From: Nyssa sinensis
Lineage: Eukaryota > Streptophyta > Magnoliopsida > Cornales > Nyssaceae
NCBI GenBank assembly: GCA_008638375.1
Contig: CM018035.1
Location: 24,974,807-25,038,806, forward strand
DNA length: 64,000 bases
Direction of reading: 5' to 3'
Below, in pieces: positions 12,255 to 24,330 of this stretch. Every line of letters begins with the position of its first letter. Position 1 is the first letter of the stretch. A program made the position numbers and the translations under genes. The notes beneath the pieces were generated by a model. The model did not search any database and was not told where the DNA came from. It saw only the letters and a list, made by a program, of their open reading frames with translations.

Positions 12255-12573
12255 TGTAGACACCTCATTTTATGACCCTTGATTAAGTGGTAGCAATTCA
12301 ATAGTTATACTAAGAAACCTAATTCTAGTGGCACTCTTCCCGATAGAGTCCCACTCCCATTAGGACTCCTCCTAACAAAGTCATACTCCTATTAGGGCTC
12401 TTTCTGATAGCGTCTCACTCCTATTAGGATTCCTTTTAACAGAGTCCTCGTCCAAGTAGGACTATTCTCGATAGAGTCCTACTCCCATTAGGACTCCTCC
12501 TAACAAAGTCGTAGTTCAAGTAGGACTCTTCCCAACATAGTCCCACTCCTATTAGGACTCCTTCTAATAGAGT
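12255..12573 (+). mobile_element. Tat/Ogre-like solo LTR, 5' part
   Basis: The LTR starts TGTAGACACCTCATTTTATG, a start I associate with Tat-lineage gypsy LTRs, directly after the target duplication GTGAA. It then runs into a 38-40 bp tandem array (AGAGTCC...ATTAGGACTCCTCC). At 12573 the LTR is broken by another LTR inserted in one of these units, and it resumes at 20703. Without that insert the LTR would be about 2.05 kb. Confidence 0.7.
12325..12573. repeat. 38-40 bp tandem array, unit around AGAGTCCTACTCCCATTAGG
   Basis: About six diverged units alternate 'gatagagtcccactcccattagg' with 'actcctcctaacaaagtc'. The array continues after the insertion, at 20703-20880, so it was one array of about ten units inside the Tat-like LTR before being split. 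The target site AGAGT of the inserted LTR is part of the unit. Confidence 0.8.
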
Positions 12574-14745
12574 TGTAATACCCCGACCCAAAACACCTAG
12601 GTAATTCAGATCGCATATTGAGATTTGAATTCCATAGTTTAAAATAGACTATGAAAAACCCGAGTGCGACGGGATTGTTCGGTTAAAGGACCGACTGCAC
12701 AAAAATTCGGGTAGACGTAAATATATGTATACATACATAAGTATGTATATCCCCATAAATATATATATATATATGGCCATTGTATACACATGTAGTAATA
12801 TACATAAATACACACATATATATATGATATAATGTGTATATTTATATATAATAATATACATATATATATATGGAAGTATAAATGATATATATGAAATAAG
12901 GGAAATGCAGCAGTATGTTATATATATATATATATATATCTATATATACTGTTGTGTGTGAAAATATAGGAAGGGCTGGGGTGTCGGCATATGTGTGTGT
13001 GTTTACATGTGTGTTAGTGTGTGAGTTTAATATAATATATTAGATGCATGCAAATATCTTGTAAAGTGGTAAACTGAATTAGTAAGGAACAGAAGAGAAA
13101 AGATCAAGAAAAAAAAGAAGTCAAGGAAAGGGGTTATGGGAGGAGAGAGAGAGAGAGAAAGAGAAATCAGAGGAGTGAGAGAGAGAGAGAGAGAGAGAGA
13201 AGCAGTGGAACTTGCTTAAAAGCAAGTGCATGCACTGCATGCTTAAGGGAAATCAGAAGAAGAGGAGTACAGTGTAGAAATTGTGAGAAATTGGAGAATT
13301 CAGAGGTGGAGAAAACAAAACGAGGGAGAAATTGAGAGCTAAGCTTCAACAAGTAAGTATTAGTGCATTTCTGTTTTAAAAATATTTAAAGCATGAATGA
13401 TAGATTGAATTAGAGGATCTTAAAGAGCATGGAAAACCTAAAAAATTTCAAAAAGAAACAAGGGAAAAGGGCTAGAAATGAGCTAAAACGAAGTAGTTGC
13501 AAGTTGTTGAAGATAAACAGCTCTTAGAGTTTTTATGTTTGAAACTTTATTTAAATAGAAGGAAAACATTCATATATAGTGCAGAAACTGATTTGAAGAA
13601 GAAAGGATTCAAAATGAGGGAGTTGAGGCATAGAATAGAGAGAAATACAGTTGGCCAGGAGCCACTGTTTTCCCTCTATTCGTGAAGCTTGAGTGAAGTA
13701 AATCAAAAACAAATGTTAAATATGTGATCCTTATGGAAAATGGAAGAAAACAACATTCGAAAACAGTTGAAAATTGACTGGAGAAGGGTTGCCGATGCCG
13801 GAAGAAGATGCCAGGAGACCCACCGGAACCCTACCGGGATGTCGGGGGTGACGATGAACAGTAAGGTTGGGGACACGGTGTCGTTTGGTGTTTATAAGGG
13901 GCTATACTGTGTCAGTTTTGAGGGGTTTTATGTTTAATATTAAGCAAACTTGGTCTATTTGGTAATAGAGACGGGGGGGCCTGATTTGATATCCCTTGTA
14001 AGAATAAGATAGTCTATTCAGGATTTTAAAAGCCTGTACGCTGTTTGGCCATAGAAAATCAAGAAAAATAAAAAGGGCCGCAGCCCCTGAGATTCGAACG
14101 CCCAACCTTTCAACCCAAACCTCTCATTCTTACCACTGTGACAGGCACGTCCCGTGCGAGTAAATGTCACAATATATATATATATATATATATATTATAA
14201 AAGAAATAATTAAGAAAAATAAAAGCGGGGCAGCCCTTGTGACTCGAATGCCCAACCTCTCAAACCAAACCCCTCATTTCAATCACTTGGACAAGCAAGC
14301 CCGTGAGAATTTTAGGGACAAATAATATATATATATATATATATATATTATATAAATGTAATAATTAATTAATTTAATTAATTAAATAATAGTAAATTGA
14401 CCCAATGTCTAAATTAAACATATGAATAGTGTATTTTAGCTATTTTGGACATTCTAAACCTAATGGTAAGGTCCGTTTTGCGAGACGGGACCCTAAAAAA
14501 TAAAGACACGTAAAAGTGTAAAATGACCATTTTGCCCCTAGTACCCCTTAAAGCCTAATAGAAGTCTGAGAGGGACTAAATTGACTTTCTCCGACATTCC
14601 AAACTCAATGGTGAGGTCCATATTATGAAATAAAGTACTGAATAAAAATGACACGTAAACATAGTGAAGTTATGAAAGCAACCCTAAAATTTAATGAAGC
14701 TACCAGAAGAGTATATTTTAAAAAGTATAAGTCTAAGATGGAAAT
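12574..14745 (+). mobile_element. Large solo LTR X1, 5' part (TSD AGAGT)
   Basis: The LTR begins TGTAATACCCCGACCC immediately after AGAGT (12569-12573). The matching end GGGTTTCGGGTCATGACA is followed by AGAGT (20703-20707). The termini are therefore TG...CA with a perfect 5-bp duplication. The sequence holds TA, TG and GA microsatellites, a GC-rich stretch at 13780-13870, tRNA-like modules near 14060-14310 and a 146-bp module at 14445-14625. There is no credible ORF, PBS or polypurine tract, so it is read as a solo LTR of about 4.2 kb. It is interrupted at 14746 by a relative in the opposite orientation. Confidence 0.8.
14065..14310 (-). repeat. Two tRNA-like modules inside the LTR
   Basis: On the minus strand, about 14155-14065 reads like a tRNA-derived sequence: an A-box-like 'cagtggtaagaatgag', then a B-box-like 'gcgttcgaatctc'. 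A diverged second copy lies at about 14310-14225 ('cgagtcacaag' side). Neither folds as an obvious complete tRNA, and no anticodon arm can be assigned. A similar module sits at 62770-62855 in another copy of the family. Confidence 0.5.
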
Positions 14746-17700
14746 TGTCACGCCCTGAATTTCCACAAACTTGGGGTGTGAGCGGAAACTGAAATAATAA
14801 AAGGAAATAAAAGACAATTCAATGGATTCAATTGGGCATACATTCATTTCCTTCAAAATATTACATGTGAGGCACATTCAATAAATATATCCTACATGTC
14901 ATTTGGGCTTGAGCCCTTACATCATAAAAATATGCCTCAAGGCCAAATATACTTCCAAGTTCATTCCCCCTCCTTTCTTCCAGACTTCATCAAGTTTCAT
15001 GTACCAAGAGCGTCATCTGTAATATGATATCCCACGAATGGGTCAGCTTAACTGCTGGTATGATACAATGCTAATGCAAGGAACAAAATTAAGGCGTGGC
15101 ATGTGCAAGCGTACATTTATATCTACATGCCATTCAAATCATCCATACATCAATACAATGCATTATCAATATATGTGACGCACCCATGCAAACTCTATGC
15201 CACACCCATATCTCACTTTACGGTCTTTCCCCGCTGGCATGAGTACTAATCGTATGTCTCACTTCCCGGTACGTCTCACTTCCCGGTACGTCCCTGTTGG
15301 CATGAGTACCAATGGTCGATTTTGGGTTTTTCGCCTACAGGATCTACACCCTTATAATGCACAGCACCAAGTGCTCAACCCACTACTATGTTTTTAAGAA
15401 ATCACACCATACCAATATGCTTTGATTCCACCATGCAACAATGCAATCTCACCGAATCATTTTATCCACACATGAAGCATGCTTTAAATAATGCATTATA
15501 CTTGAAGCAAAAATAACATCTAAATCATAAAATCCCTTCCTCATGTGTGTATACTATACATATTCCATATAAATACATGCTCAAGTTACATATTCACAAT
15601 CTTAACAATTTTCGAAGAAACATAAATCACGTACTATACCAACACATGGAATATACATAAAATCATAGTTCACGTTTTTCACTTAACCAAACTCCCAAGA
15701 AATAACAAGGAACACATAAGCACGTAAACAATTGGATAGACATACAAATCATTAAATCAACATGAAAATCACTCCTAAACTTAATCTTAGTCCTTACTTA
15801 GCGAAATATCATACCTAGATGGGTTTTCCTCAACCTTGGAGAGTTGTGTCCACTGTGCAGTCGAACCAATCGTTGAATAACACAGTCCTCTTACCATATC
15901 TATCTAGAAGGTCAACTCGCCTCCTTTCCTTTTGGTGTTCCTAAGATTCACAAAATATGCCTCAGTCTATCGTCACATAAATTTATGCTATTCATCAAAT
16001 TTTATGTCTCTTTATTATTGGTATCTCTTTTACTTGAATAGACTCTAACATTGAATCTGGAACGTCAAACAAAGCCGATTTAGGCTTTTGCAAAATTTAA
16101 TTCGGACATTTGTACTAAAAAAGGCAAAATGGTCATTTTTACACTTTTACGGGTTCTTACTTCTTGAGATGTATTTTCATAGATCGGAACTCCACGATTT
16201 AGTCCAGAATGCTCGAAATAATAAAAATTAACTATTCTTTTATTTTAATCGGGGTTCGTTTGACTACTTTTTGACTTAGGGTCATTTTGGTAATTTTTCC
16301 TCTTAAATTATTTAAATTAAATATTATTTTATTACTCGGGTCAATTCACGATTAACCATAAATTCTGGGTATCATTATAATCTCACTAGGTTCTATTCAA
16401 ATCTGAATAACTAAACAATAATTAAGTCTAACCTTGTCGGGCTGTAGTCAAGTGTCACAAGCTTCCAATCATGTGTTGCTCCGGCCTCCAACTGGTAGCT
16501 TCCCGAAAATTTAGCTCTCTTTCAGAACTCATATATTGGGCATGAAAACAATGAACTCTCCCAAGCGCATTCAAAGTGCTTGAATCAGCATCAAATGGCT
16601 TAACCTTCTGAAAGCCAGAGAATGCAGGCAACAACCCTTTTCTTAACTAATTTAAATCTTAGAATTACTTTCTGCTATTTCTTTAGAATTAAATCTGCAT
16701 GTCAAGACTAAATCCCCTCCAAATGATCAATTTCCTTCACTCTCATAGAGTTCCCTCAAAATTATATTTCCACTAACCGGCAGCCACAGACATCATCCAC
16801 CTAGCAGTTTCACCCACAGAAAATCTAACCTCATTGAAATCAATCCTCATGCACCATGGCACCCTCCTGCCGCTCCAATAGCATCACAACTGACCCAACA
16901 TCAGCCTTACTTAATATCAATTTAACCCCCTAAGATTTTTCACCAACTGGATCAACAACTTATTCAAATCCCAGAGACGTTGGGCATAAATCTATCCACC
17001 TGATATCGCTGCTGCTCCAGCGGCTGCTGCTCTAGCAACTGCACGATCTACCTCCGTCCAGATCCTACATTGTCTTCACACCTGTTGCTACCTCTCTTCC
17101 TCTCCCCCAAATTTATCACGGCAACAGTCTCGCATCCTCTAACCCACTCGGTGCCAGCCACTGCCGCAACCCATCTTGCAACAATAGTTCGTGCTACTAC
17201 TGCACTTTCTAATTTTCCAAGGTCTGCTCCAATTTTTCTATCTCTCACTCGGCTACTCTCTCTTATTTTCCTTTGTTTTCTCCTGCTGCACCATCATTCC
17301 TGCACACACATATCTATTGCTATACAAACACACACATACATATATTTATGCACACCTATTCACCCACTGCACTTACGCTACACAAACACACACGTATGCA
17401 CCTATCACCTACTGCACCGCCACACACTATGTATAAATATATATACATATAATTGATTCCCTGTTGTAACGCTACAACCACACACATATATAATATATAT
17501 TTATATATAAATCTTTCATGCACCGCCTCTTCTCTCTCTAATTTCTCTTGTTGTACACCACTCCTGTACACACACACACACACATATATATATATATGCA
17601 CATTTTTCCTGCTGTAGCTACATGCACCGTCCTTCTTCTTTTTCTCTCTTTTCTTTCACTTCTTCTCCTACTGTACGCTTCCTGCACTACACCTATCCAC

Positions 17701-18640
17701 CCCCTTTCTTGACTTTTTCATTTCTTTCTTTTCTTTTGTTTTCTTTGTTGCTTTCCTTTTTCTTTCTTCACTTTAGTTAAGATATTTGATATATATACAT
17801 ATTATATACTACACACTCTCACACACACCAACACGCTGCACCGTCCCTTTTGGGGACTTTTCTTCCTTTTTTTTTTTTTTTCTTCTTCCTGTTTCTTCAT
17901 TTCTTTTTCTTTCTTTTTTTTTCCCACTTGATATGTATACATATAATATATAATATATATGATACAACAACCACACAGCAACACACGCTGCACACTTTCA
18001 CTTTTTCTATTCTTTTTCTTATTCACTTCTTTGCATGCTTATATATATATATATATATATATATAATAATTTGCATTTTATTATATATACATAATATATA
18101 TATCCATTTTTTTATAATACATATATTTTTATATTCATTTTTTTATATACATATATATATATATATATATTATCTCATATTTATATATATATATTCTTAC
18201 ATTTATTAAAATGCATTATGCACGTATATCGAGGCATATACTGGCTTACGTACACAATTCTCCGTACCGCTCGGGTTTATCGTACGGTACTTCTAGGTAC
18301 TCGAGATTTCTTAAAATTCACTTCTCGTAGTTTTAAATATCGTAACTACTCCATTGGTGACACATTGTTCATCTCGAACTACGTGCCCATTACTGTATAT
18401 TACTCATTGCGATGCTTCGAGTATATTTTGGGATATATTATTCTTGGTCTATTTTTTGTCCCAATTTATTTTTGAACTATGATTCTTGGCTTGTCTAAGC
18501 TCAGTATTATTATTTGACTCTTTGGACTTAATTGGAATTATTTTATTTTATTCAGGAACTCATGTTCGGTTACAAATGGTATTACGCTACTCATTCTGGT
18601 CTACCTCAGTTTACGTGCTAACTCGGGTCAGGGTATTACA
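14746..18640 (-). mobile_element. Large LTR X2, reverse orientation, nested in X1
   Basis: On the minus strand it starts TGTAATACCCTGACCCGAG (from 18640) and ends TTCAGGGCGTGACA (at 14746), matching the start and end style of X1. Internal order is also shared: an AAACCCGAGCGG-like phrase near the start, (TA)n tracts, a purine-rich stretch (plus-strand CT-rich 17600-17930) and the 'aaaatggtcattttacacttttacg' phrase (16125-16150), which is the reverse complement of X1 near 14510-14540. The length is 3.9 kb. Flanking 5-mers (GAAAT and ATGTG) do not match, so no target duplication is claimed. No coding capacity is seen. Confidence 0.7.
17280..18210. repeat. Microsatellite cluster: (CA)n, (TA)n, CT-rich
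   Basis: Interleaved CACACA, TATATA and poly-pyrimidine runs lie within LTR X2. They generate spurious Tyr/Ile/His- and Phe-rich reading frames on both strands. The TA tracts at 18040-18065 and 18140-18195 are the purest. Confidence 0.85.
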
Positions 18641-20702
18641 ATGTGCATGAATAGTATTCTATCCGGCAAAACAAAAAATTTATCCTCAATTTTTCAGGTC
18701 TCTACAAAAATTAGGATTTAATACGATCTAAGAATAAGTTAAGAGCATCAATAAGAGATATTGAAGTAAATGTGAAGTTAATAGACTCTTTATGAATTGT
18801 TCTTAGGAACTACAGAAAAAGAGGAAAGCGCACTAGTAGCACTGACCCTAAAGACAGAGATGAGTAATCCTGTATTTGAAGTGGAGATTTAACTCCATGG
18901 ATTTGAAGAAGTTTTAAGTTCAAAATATCTGAAGCATTTGAATGTCAAATTCAATATTCCCTTGATTTCTATTTTAAAATATTTTTGTTCTTATAAACCC
19001 TATTGTGACATGCTCAATGAATGGTTTCTACTACAGTTTTCCTTAAAAATATGTTTCAGCATGTCTAAGTTTAAAATACCAAATCTCTTTAAATATTCTG
19101 AATTTGCATATTCTAAGTATTTGAAGATTTTATCATGAATTCATGAACATTATATTTTGAATGCTCATAAAAGCATCTATTTGAAGAAGTCATATTTCAA
19201 ATACTCTTAAATGCATATATTTGAAGAAGTCATATTTTAAATGTTCATGAAAAGCATCCATTTGAAGAAGTCATGTGATAAATACTTTTAAATGCAAATA
19301 CAAGGAGGCCATGTTTTAATGTATTTAAATAGCATCTATTTGCAAATGTTTTAATACCTCATATTGCTACTGGCTAATGCAAGATAAATTGTGCATAAGC
19401 ACCACTTGTGACGTTGGGTTCCTTTGGAACTCAATCATGAACATGAAGAAATCCCAAGTAGTAGGATTTATCCACCAGGCATGAGATTTATCCATTGAAG
19501 TAAGACTGGAGTCTGGTTCGAAACAAATTTCCACCTAATCAAAGTGAAAAGATAAGACGTTTAGAAATGGTAGCAGATTTATCCCTCTATTTCTAAATGT
19601 ACTTTATATGTTGATTTCATGAACTAAAGTTTTCATGTTTTCATAAGAAATGGCAAAAGGTTTTCAAACCCTTTCACATGAAGAAGTATTTGTTTTAAAG
19701 GAAATGACCTGGTTTTAAAGTAAGGGTCGTACTATCATGTTTACGAGAAGAAAGATTTTTATTTATCCTATCGAGAAGCAAAAGATTTAAACTCTTTTGG
19801 TCACATTGGTCACCATATACATGTTTACAAGTTACATTGCATATTGTATATTCCACTCGAGGGCTTTAAACGCCCCGTGTTATATGTTTTGAAGATTCTT
19901 ACACTTTGTATACGTGAAATATCTGTTTTACTCGAGTGCTTTAAATTTGCTTCGTGTTACGTGTTTTGAAAGCTCCTATACTATATTTAAAGAAGTACAT
20001 GTTTAGCTTGATTACCTTGAATGTTTCAAAGCTATCTATTAAAAGAATTCCTATATTCTTATTTAAAGTATACAAACAATTGGTAGTGAATGTTTTATAA
20101 ACTCTCTTATTCTAACCACTGCCAATTGAAAACCCATGAAAAATGCTGGAATTACTCACAAGCTTAGATTAGCTTACCCGGATTTATCTAACTCACATTA
20201 CAGGTAACAAAAGCGATCTTGACCCTATTTGGTGATGAAGATGGTGAGAACTTTGCCCATCTTGAGGAAGGGCATAGGAAGCTTCTTACAGGGTTAGCAT
20301 GGAACTAGCAAGACCATATGTTGGTCACTTTTGTATTGGTAGTTATGGATGTATTAGGTATTTGTAGTTAGTAGCTTTCTGCTATAGAAAATGTTAGAAT
20401 GTTATGTAACTAAGTCTCGAGGGACAACTGGACATGTATTATTGATAAAGTCTTTAAGTTTTTATTATGCTATAAATGTATAATCATATGTACCGCTTTG
20501 AAGAGCGGCAATACCGGACGGATAGTGCGAAAAATTTAAAAGGAAGAAAAGAAAAGAAAAAGTTTTTCACGCTTCCGCAAACACAGGCCGCACCGCCGTC
20601 CGATAGCAGTCGCTTATGCTGAGCCTTGCCCGACGGCCCCCGGGCCGAAGGGTGGCTGATCGCGATACGAGATCCACACAAAGTGGGTTTCGGGTCATGA
20701 CA
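18641..20702 (+). mobile_element. Large solo LTR X1, 3' part
   Basis: The remainder of X1 after the X2 insertion ends GGGTTTCGGGTCATGACA, followed by the target duplication AGAGT. It contains a 35-45 bp minisatellite (18930-19340) with 'aagcatctatttgaagaagtcat' style units, and a segment with 'acattacaggtaacaaaagcgatcttgac' near 20190, which has a diverged counterpart on the minus strand of X2 near 15010-15030. No ORF is supported. Confidence 0.75.
18930..19340 (+). repeat. 35-45 bp minisatellite, AAGCATCTATTTGAAG-type
   Basis: Repeated phrases 'gaagaagtcatattt', 'aaatgctcataaaagcatc' and 'ctatttgaag' are arranged head to tail. The reverse complement of the same array is at about 61780-61960, linking the right-edge element to LTR X1. 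Confidence 0.75.
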
Positions 20703-22442
20703 AGAGTCCTAGTACAAGTAGGACTCTTCCCGATAGAGTCCTACTTTATTAGGACTCCTCTTGACTGATTCCTATTTCCGTTAAGACTCTCTTACTAGAG
20801 TTCGAATCAAAGTAGGACTCTTCCTCACAGAGTCTCACAACTGGTAGGACTCTTCCTGTTGGGCTCCCACCTTGTTTAAGACTTTTCTGTCCATCGGAGG
20901 GCGTTTCAATAATTTTGGCATTCATTTTGCCCACTAAGGGCTACTTTGGTAATTTTAGCACAATCTTACCCTCAATAGGACTTCCTAGTCATTTGAGGGG
21001 CTTTTTTGTAATTTTTATATCATTTTACCCATCTGGGGTTATTTTGGTAATTTTAGTCCTTTGGTGACAAATCAGGGGTAATTTAGTCATTTCACATGTC
21101 TTATGGCAATCTAGAGATTCTTCACCGAATTGGGGGCAATTTGGTAATCTTGAGTGATAATAGTCTATTTCGACTTAATTAGGACTTTCTACTTTTAGAA
21201 TTTTCATAAATCTGGTTTGCATGATATTTTCTTAAATGGAGATGCATTGAACCTAGAGGTTTTCATTTTAGAGTTTATTTTCTAATTAAATTTTATTTCT
21301 TTTTTATCTTATTGGCTCTTGCATGTAGACATCAATTCTAGTTGGTTCGTGCATTGTTATAATTATTTATTAATTCATTTAGATAATCATTCCTTAGGAT
21401 AATTATTTATTTTTTATTTATTTAATTAAGTAATTATCACTTAAGACATGATCTTAGCCCTCCATTATAGGGTTTCATCTTAGAACCTTGGATCGAATCC
21501 CCATATTTTCGCATAAATAAAGCCCCCTAGCCATCAATTTTAGGACACAATTTCTATAGCCTCATGTTGTTAGTTTAATTCTAGAGTTCTCTCTACTAGA
21601 ATTCTCTCTCTCTTCCGAGGTTGAAGCCTTGCTAAAGTGACAACCTCCCTTCACGAAGCAAGCTGAAGCAATGTTTTCCAAACTGTAAAATAAGCCAAAG
21701 ATATTCCCGATTTGAAGCCTCTGATCCAGATTTTCTTAGCTAAATATCTGCCCAACTCCAACGATTGAATAAGGTACGCTCTCAAACCCTTAACAGTTTT
21801 CTTAGATCCAGCTGATCTCAGTCTCTTTTATCACTCTTGATAAAAGAAGGTAAACCGAATAACTACGTGACTCTGATTCCGTTTTCTAAACGGATACGTA
21901 GGAAGCCTTTGGGCCCGAGTCAAATCTTTTTTCTGTCTTTTTCATTTTATTTTATTTCTTCATGCTAGATCTTTTATTATTTATCTCTTCTGGACTCACA
22001 TGTCTCTTTTCAACTTTCTCATGACAAAATAGGCCTTGCAAGTGAGTATTCGAGGCTGATCCATTCGAATCGAAACAGAGTGGGTGCCTAACACCTTCCC
22101 ACTTCGTATCTTAGCCCCTGGAACCATATTTTCTTTGGTTTCATAATTTCATTGTTTTATTTTATTTGATATATGTCAAGGGATCTTTAGAATGTAATTA
22201 GGAGACAAAGCGATATAATTTCAATTGTTTCATTCCTTTTCAAGTTTCCTTTTAATTATATTATGTTGTAATGAGTTTGCTTGTTTCTTGCCCAAAAAGA
22301 AACTAGCAACTCCTCAACTTCTCTATCTCCCATAAGAGGCGTTCATTCCCACCTTTAAGAAATGAGACAATTAGGATCCCTCTAAATCCATAAAAAGGGA
22401 TTACTATTATTTTTCTTTTTCTTTTTTGTGCTGGCGCCTACA
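20703..22442 (+). mobile_element. Tat/Ogre-like solo LTR, 3' part
   Basis: The 38-40 bp array continues to about 20880. It is followed by 'ggtaattttag' phrases and, near the end, 'gtgggtgcctaacaccttcccac', which I associate with Tat/Ogre LTR 3' regions. The element ends ...GCTGGCGCCTACA at 22442. The next bases, ATGAG, continue the Sirevirus LTR interrupted at 12254. No internal region or second LTR is present, so this is a solo LTR of about 2.05 kb net of the nested insertion. Confidence 0.7.
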
Positions 22443-22657
22443 ATGAGGGTGTAAGATCCAAATCAAATAAGTGTGTTGGACGCCTACGAGAGCCAAATCG
22501 ACCGGTAGTGATGGACGGTAATGTCTCTTGGACGAACTTGAAGAATAATGGGCATTGAGGTACTCACTCATAGGACTTATGTAACGATTACACACAAAGC
22601 ATGTTTTGTCAAACTGGATTAGGCCAATTATAATATCGGACCCCATGGTCTTAACCA
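22443..22657 (-). mobile_element. Sirevirus-type 3' LTR, proximal part
   Basis: The segment matches 29745-29945 (for example 'ggtaatgtctcttggacgaactt' and 'aatatcggaccccatggtc'). On the minus strand it directly follows the polypurine tract AAAGGGGGAGT, as a 3' LTR should. With 11634-12254 it makes one LTR interrupted by the Tat-like solo LTR. Confidence 0.75.
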
Positions 22658-22670
22658 ACTCCCCCTTTAG
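22658..22670 (-). other. Polypurine tract of the Sirevirus-type element
   Basis: The minus strand reads CTAAAGGGGGAGT immediately before the 3' LTR start, the usual primer site for plus-strand DNA synthesis in LTR retrotransposons. Similar AAAGGGGGAGA runs occur at about 23080, as is common downstream of Sirevirus coding regions. Confidence 0.7.
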
Positions 22671-23442
22671 CAATCCGTGACAAAACTGCGAGAAAAAAAA
22701 TATAAGAATACAAAGCCAAAATATATAACCCCCAAATAGCCAAATAAAATGAAATTATACATTTTAACTCAGTATCCTATACTATAAATATCATTTAGTA
22801 CTGCTCAAAAATAGGAAAACATGCTTCCTGCACAACAAACTCAACTATACCACGTGAGATCACATCAAAAGAGGTATATCAAATAAACCCAATGAGATTT
22901 TACAAATAGATGAGTATCAATGTAAAACAGTGTACAGTAACCATGGTAGCCAATATAGTTTAAACATGACTTGAGCAATACAAAGTGAATTTAACTTATC
23001 TCATACATATGCAAAAAAAAAAAAAAAAATGTATAGTACTCCCCTTAATAAATGCTCAATACAAATCATCTAATCTCCCCCTTTGTACAACTCTCCCTAT
23101 ATAACACCATCTCCCTTTTTTTGTCACTATGACAAAGGAGGCAACAACAAAAGGAAGATCATAAGGAAGTAAAATATATACCAAAATAGGCATTACATAA
23201 GTGAGATAATAGAGTACTGGTAGTAATGATTATGGACATAGAAGAGAAATATCAAAAATATCATAGAAAGAATACGAGTCTATCATCAATCTCAAAAAGA
23301 TAAAAAAGAATCATAGAGAGAAACTATCAAGAAAAAACATAAGTACATGTAGTTGATGAGTAGAAAAATACAAGTAAAAACCTTACTACAATAGCATTCA
23401 TCACTCATGTAACCAAATACGAGCTAAAACCTCTGTCAATCC

Positions 23443-24330
23443 CTATAGAGCTCCTCGAAAGTAAGCAGTCTCCTCCATCATTAGAATGAAATAATTTGAG
23501 ACTACCCGAAGATAATGCTGCTCTAGCCTATGATTAATATCGACAGTAATCTGATCATGATGAAGCTGTAATTGCTTCTCTAGCTCATCTCTGGTAATTG
23601 GCTTACCGACAAAAAATGAGGAGGCTCTTGTTGACGTATGCAAGTCTACACCCAAGGGGGTACGAAATTATGGGGGAGGCTTGTCAACTAGGAAGTTTTC
23701 AACATGTATTTGCTCTCCAAATTGTTGCTATTGTGGCGACATATGTGGCTGCTACTATGAAGCTAGTGCCGGTGGCTGCTATTGTTGCTCTGGAAGTTGT
23801 GCCTCCTCATGCTTATCATTAACATCGTCCTTATCGGGAAGAGTAATGACATGTCCTTGTGACCTGGCTAGACCATGACCTTTAAATGGACTAGAAGAGA
23901 GGAAGAGCATATCAGCAGTGTAAAAAAAAACCTACGATGTAGCACAGATCCTAGTGATCTGGCTATCAAATGGCAAAGACACAGTGTGTTTAGTACCATT
24001 GGTAGAGGAATCGATGACTCGAAGAATATATGATGGAGCATCAATAGGAATTGTAACACTGAGTGCATACAGAAGTGTAGCATGGGAGAAAGTCGGGGTG
24101 TTCATGTGGCTGACTGGATGTAACACACTGCACACGATAAGATTGAGGATACGATAACCCTCATATAAATATCCCTACTCTAAGTCACACCCCTCTAAGC
24201 AAAAACTGTCGAATTGTCAACACGTAGGATAGAAGCAATAAGACTCATAGATGGAAGTGCAACACCCTGAGGGAATGGGAAGCTAGACTGCTCGACTCAA
24301 GGAAAACCAAGAGTCTTAGCAATTAGTGTC
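23443..24330 (-). pseudogene. Decayed third (env-like) ORF of the Sirevirus-type element
   Basis: Minus-strand frames contain SHMNTPTFSHATLLYAL, followed by IPIDAPSYILRVI and LPFDSQITRIC. This resembles the 'putative plant transposon protein' domain found 3' of pol in many Sireviruses, where the typical pattern is a 'sHAtLlYaL' helix followed by a 'lpfg-LIT' segment. Further 3' it carries a Gln/Pro-rich stretch with stops and a helical end (EKQLQLHHDQITVDINHRLEQHYL). Its position next to the 3' LTR matches the gag-pol-ORF3 order. Several stops interrupt it. Envelope function is not demonstrated for this family. Confidence 0.55.

Noticed and set aside
12325..12573. Regular short repeats considered as a CRISPR array
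   Set aside because: Plant nuclear context, diverged units without unique spacers, no cas genes; it is a minisatellite in an LTR.
14065..14155. Possible tRNA gene on the minus strand
   Set aside because: Box-like motifs exist, but no acceptor stem or anticodon arm could be drawn; a second diverged copy follows within the LTR.
17070..18209. Several open frames rich in Tyr, Ile, Phe and His
   Set aside because: Products of (TA)n, (CA)n and pyrimidine tracts inside LTR X2; no conserved motif.
14741..18645. Target duplication around LTR X2
   Set aside because: GAAAT and ATGTG do not match in any register tried; nesting is argued from termini and collinearity only.
22431..22442. TGGCGCC read as a gypsy primer-binding site with an internal region to follow
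   Set aside because: The sequence after 22442 continues the interrupted Sirevirus LTR, so TGGCGCCTACA is the end of the solo LTR rather than a PBS followed by coding DNA.
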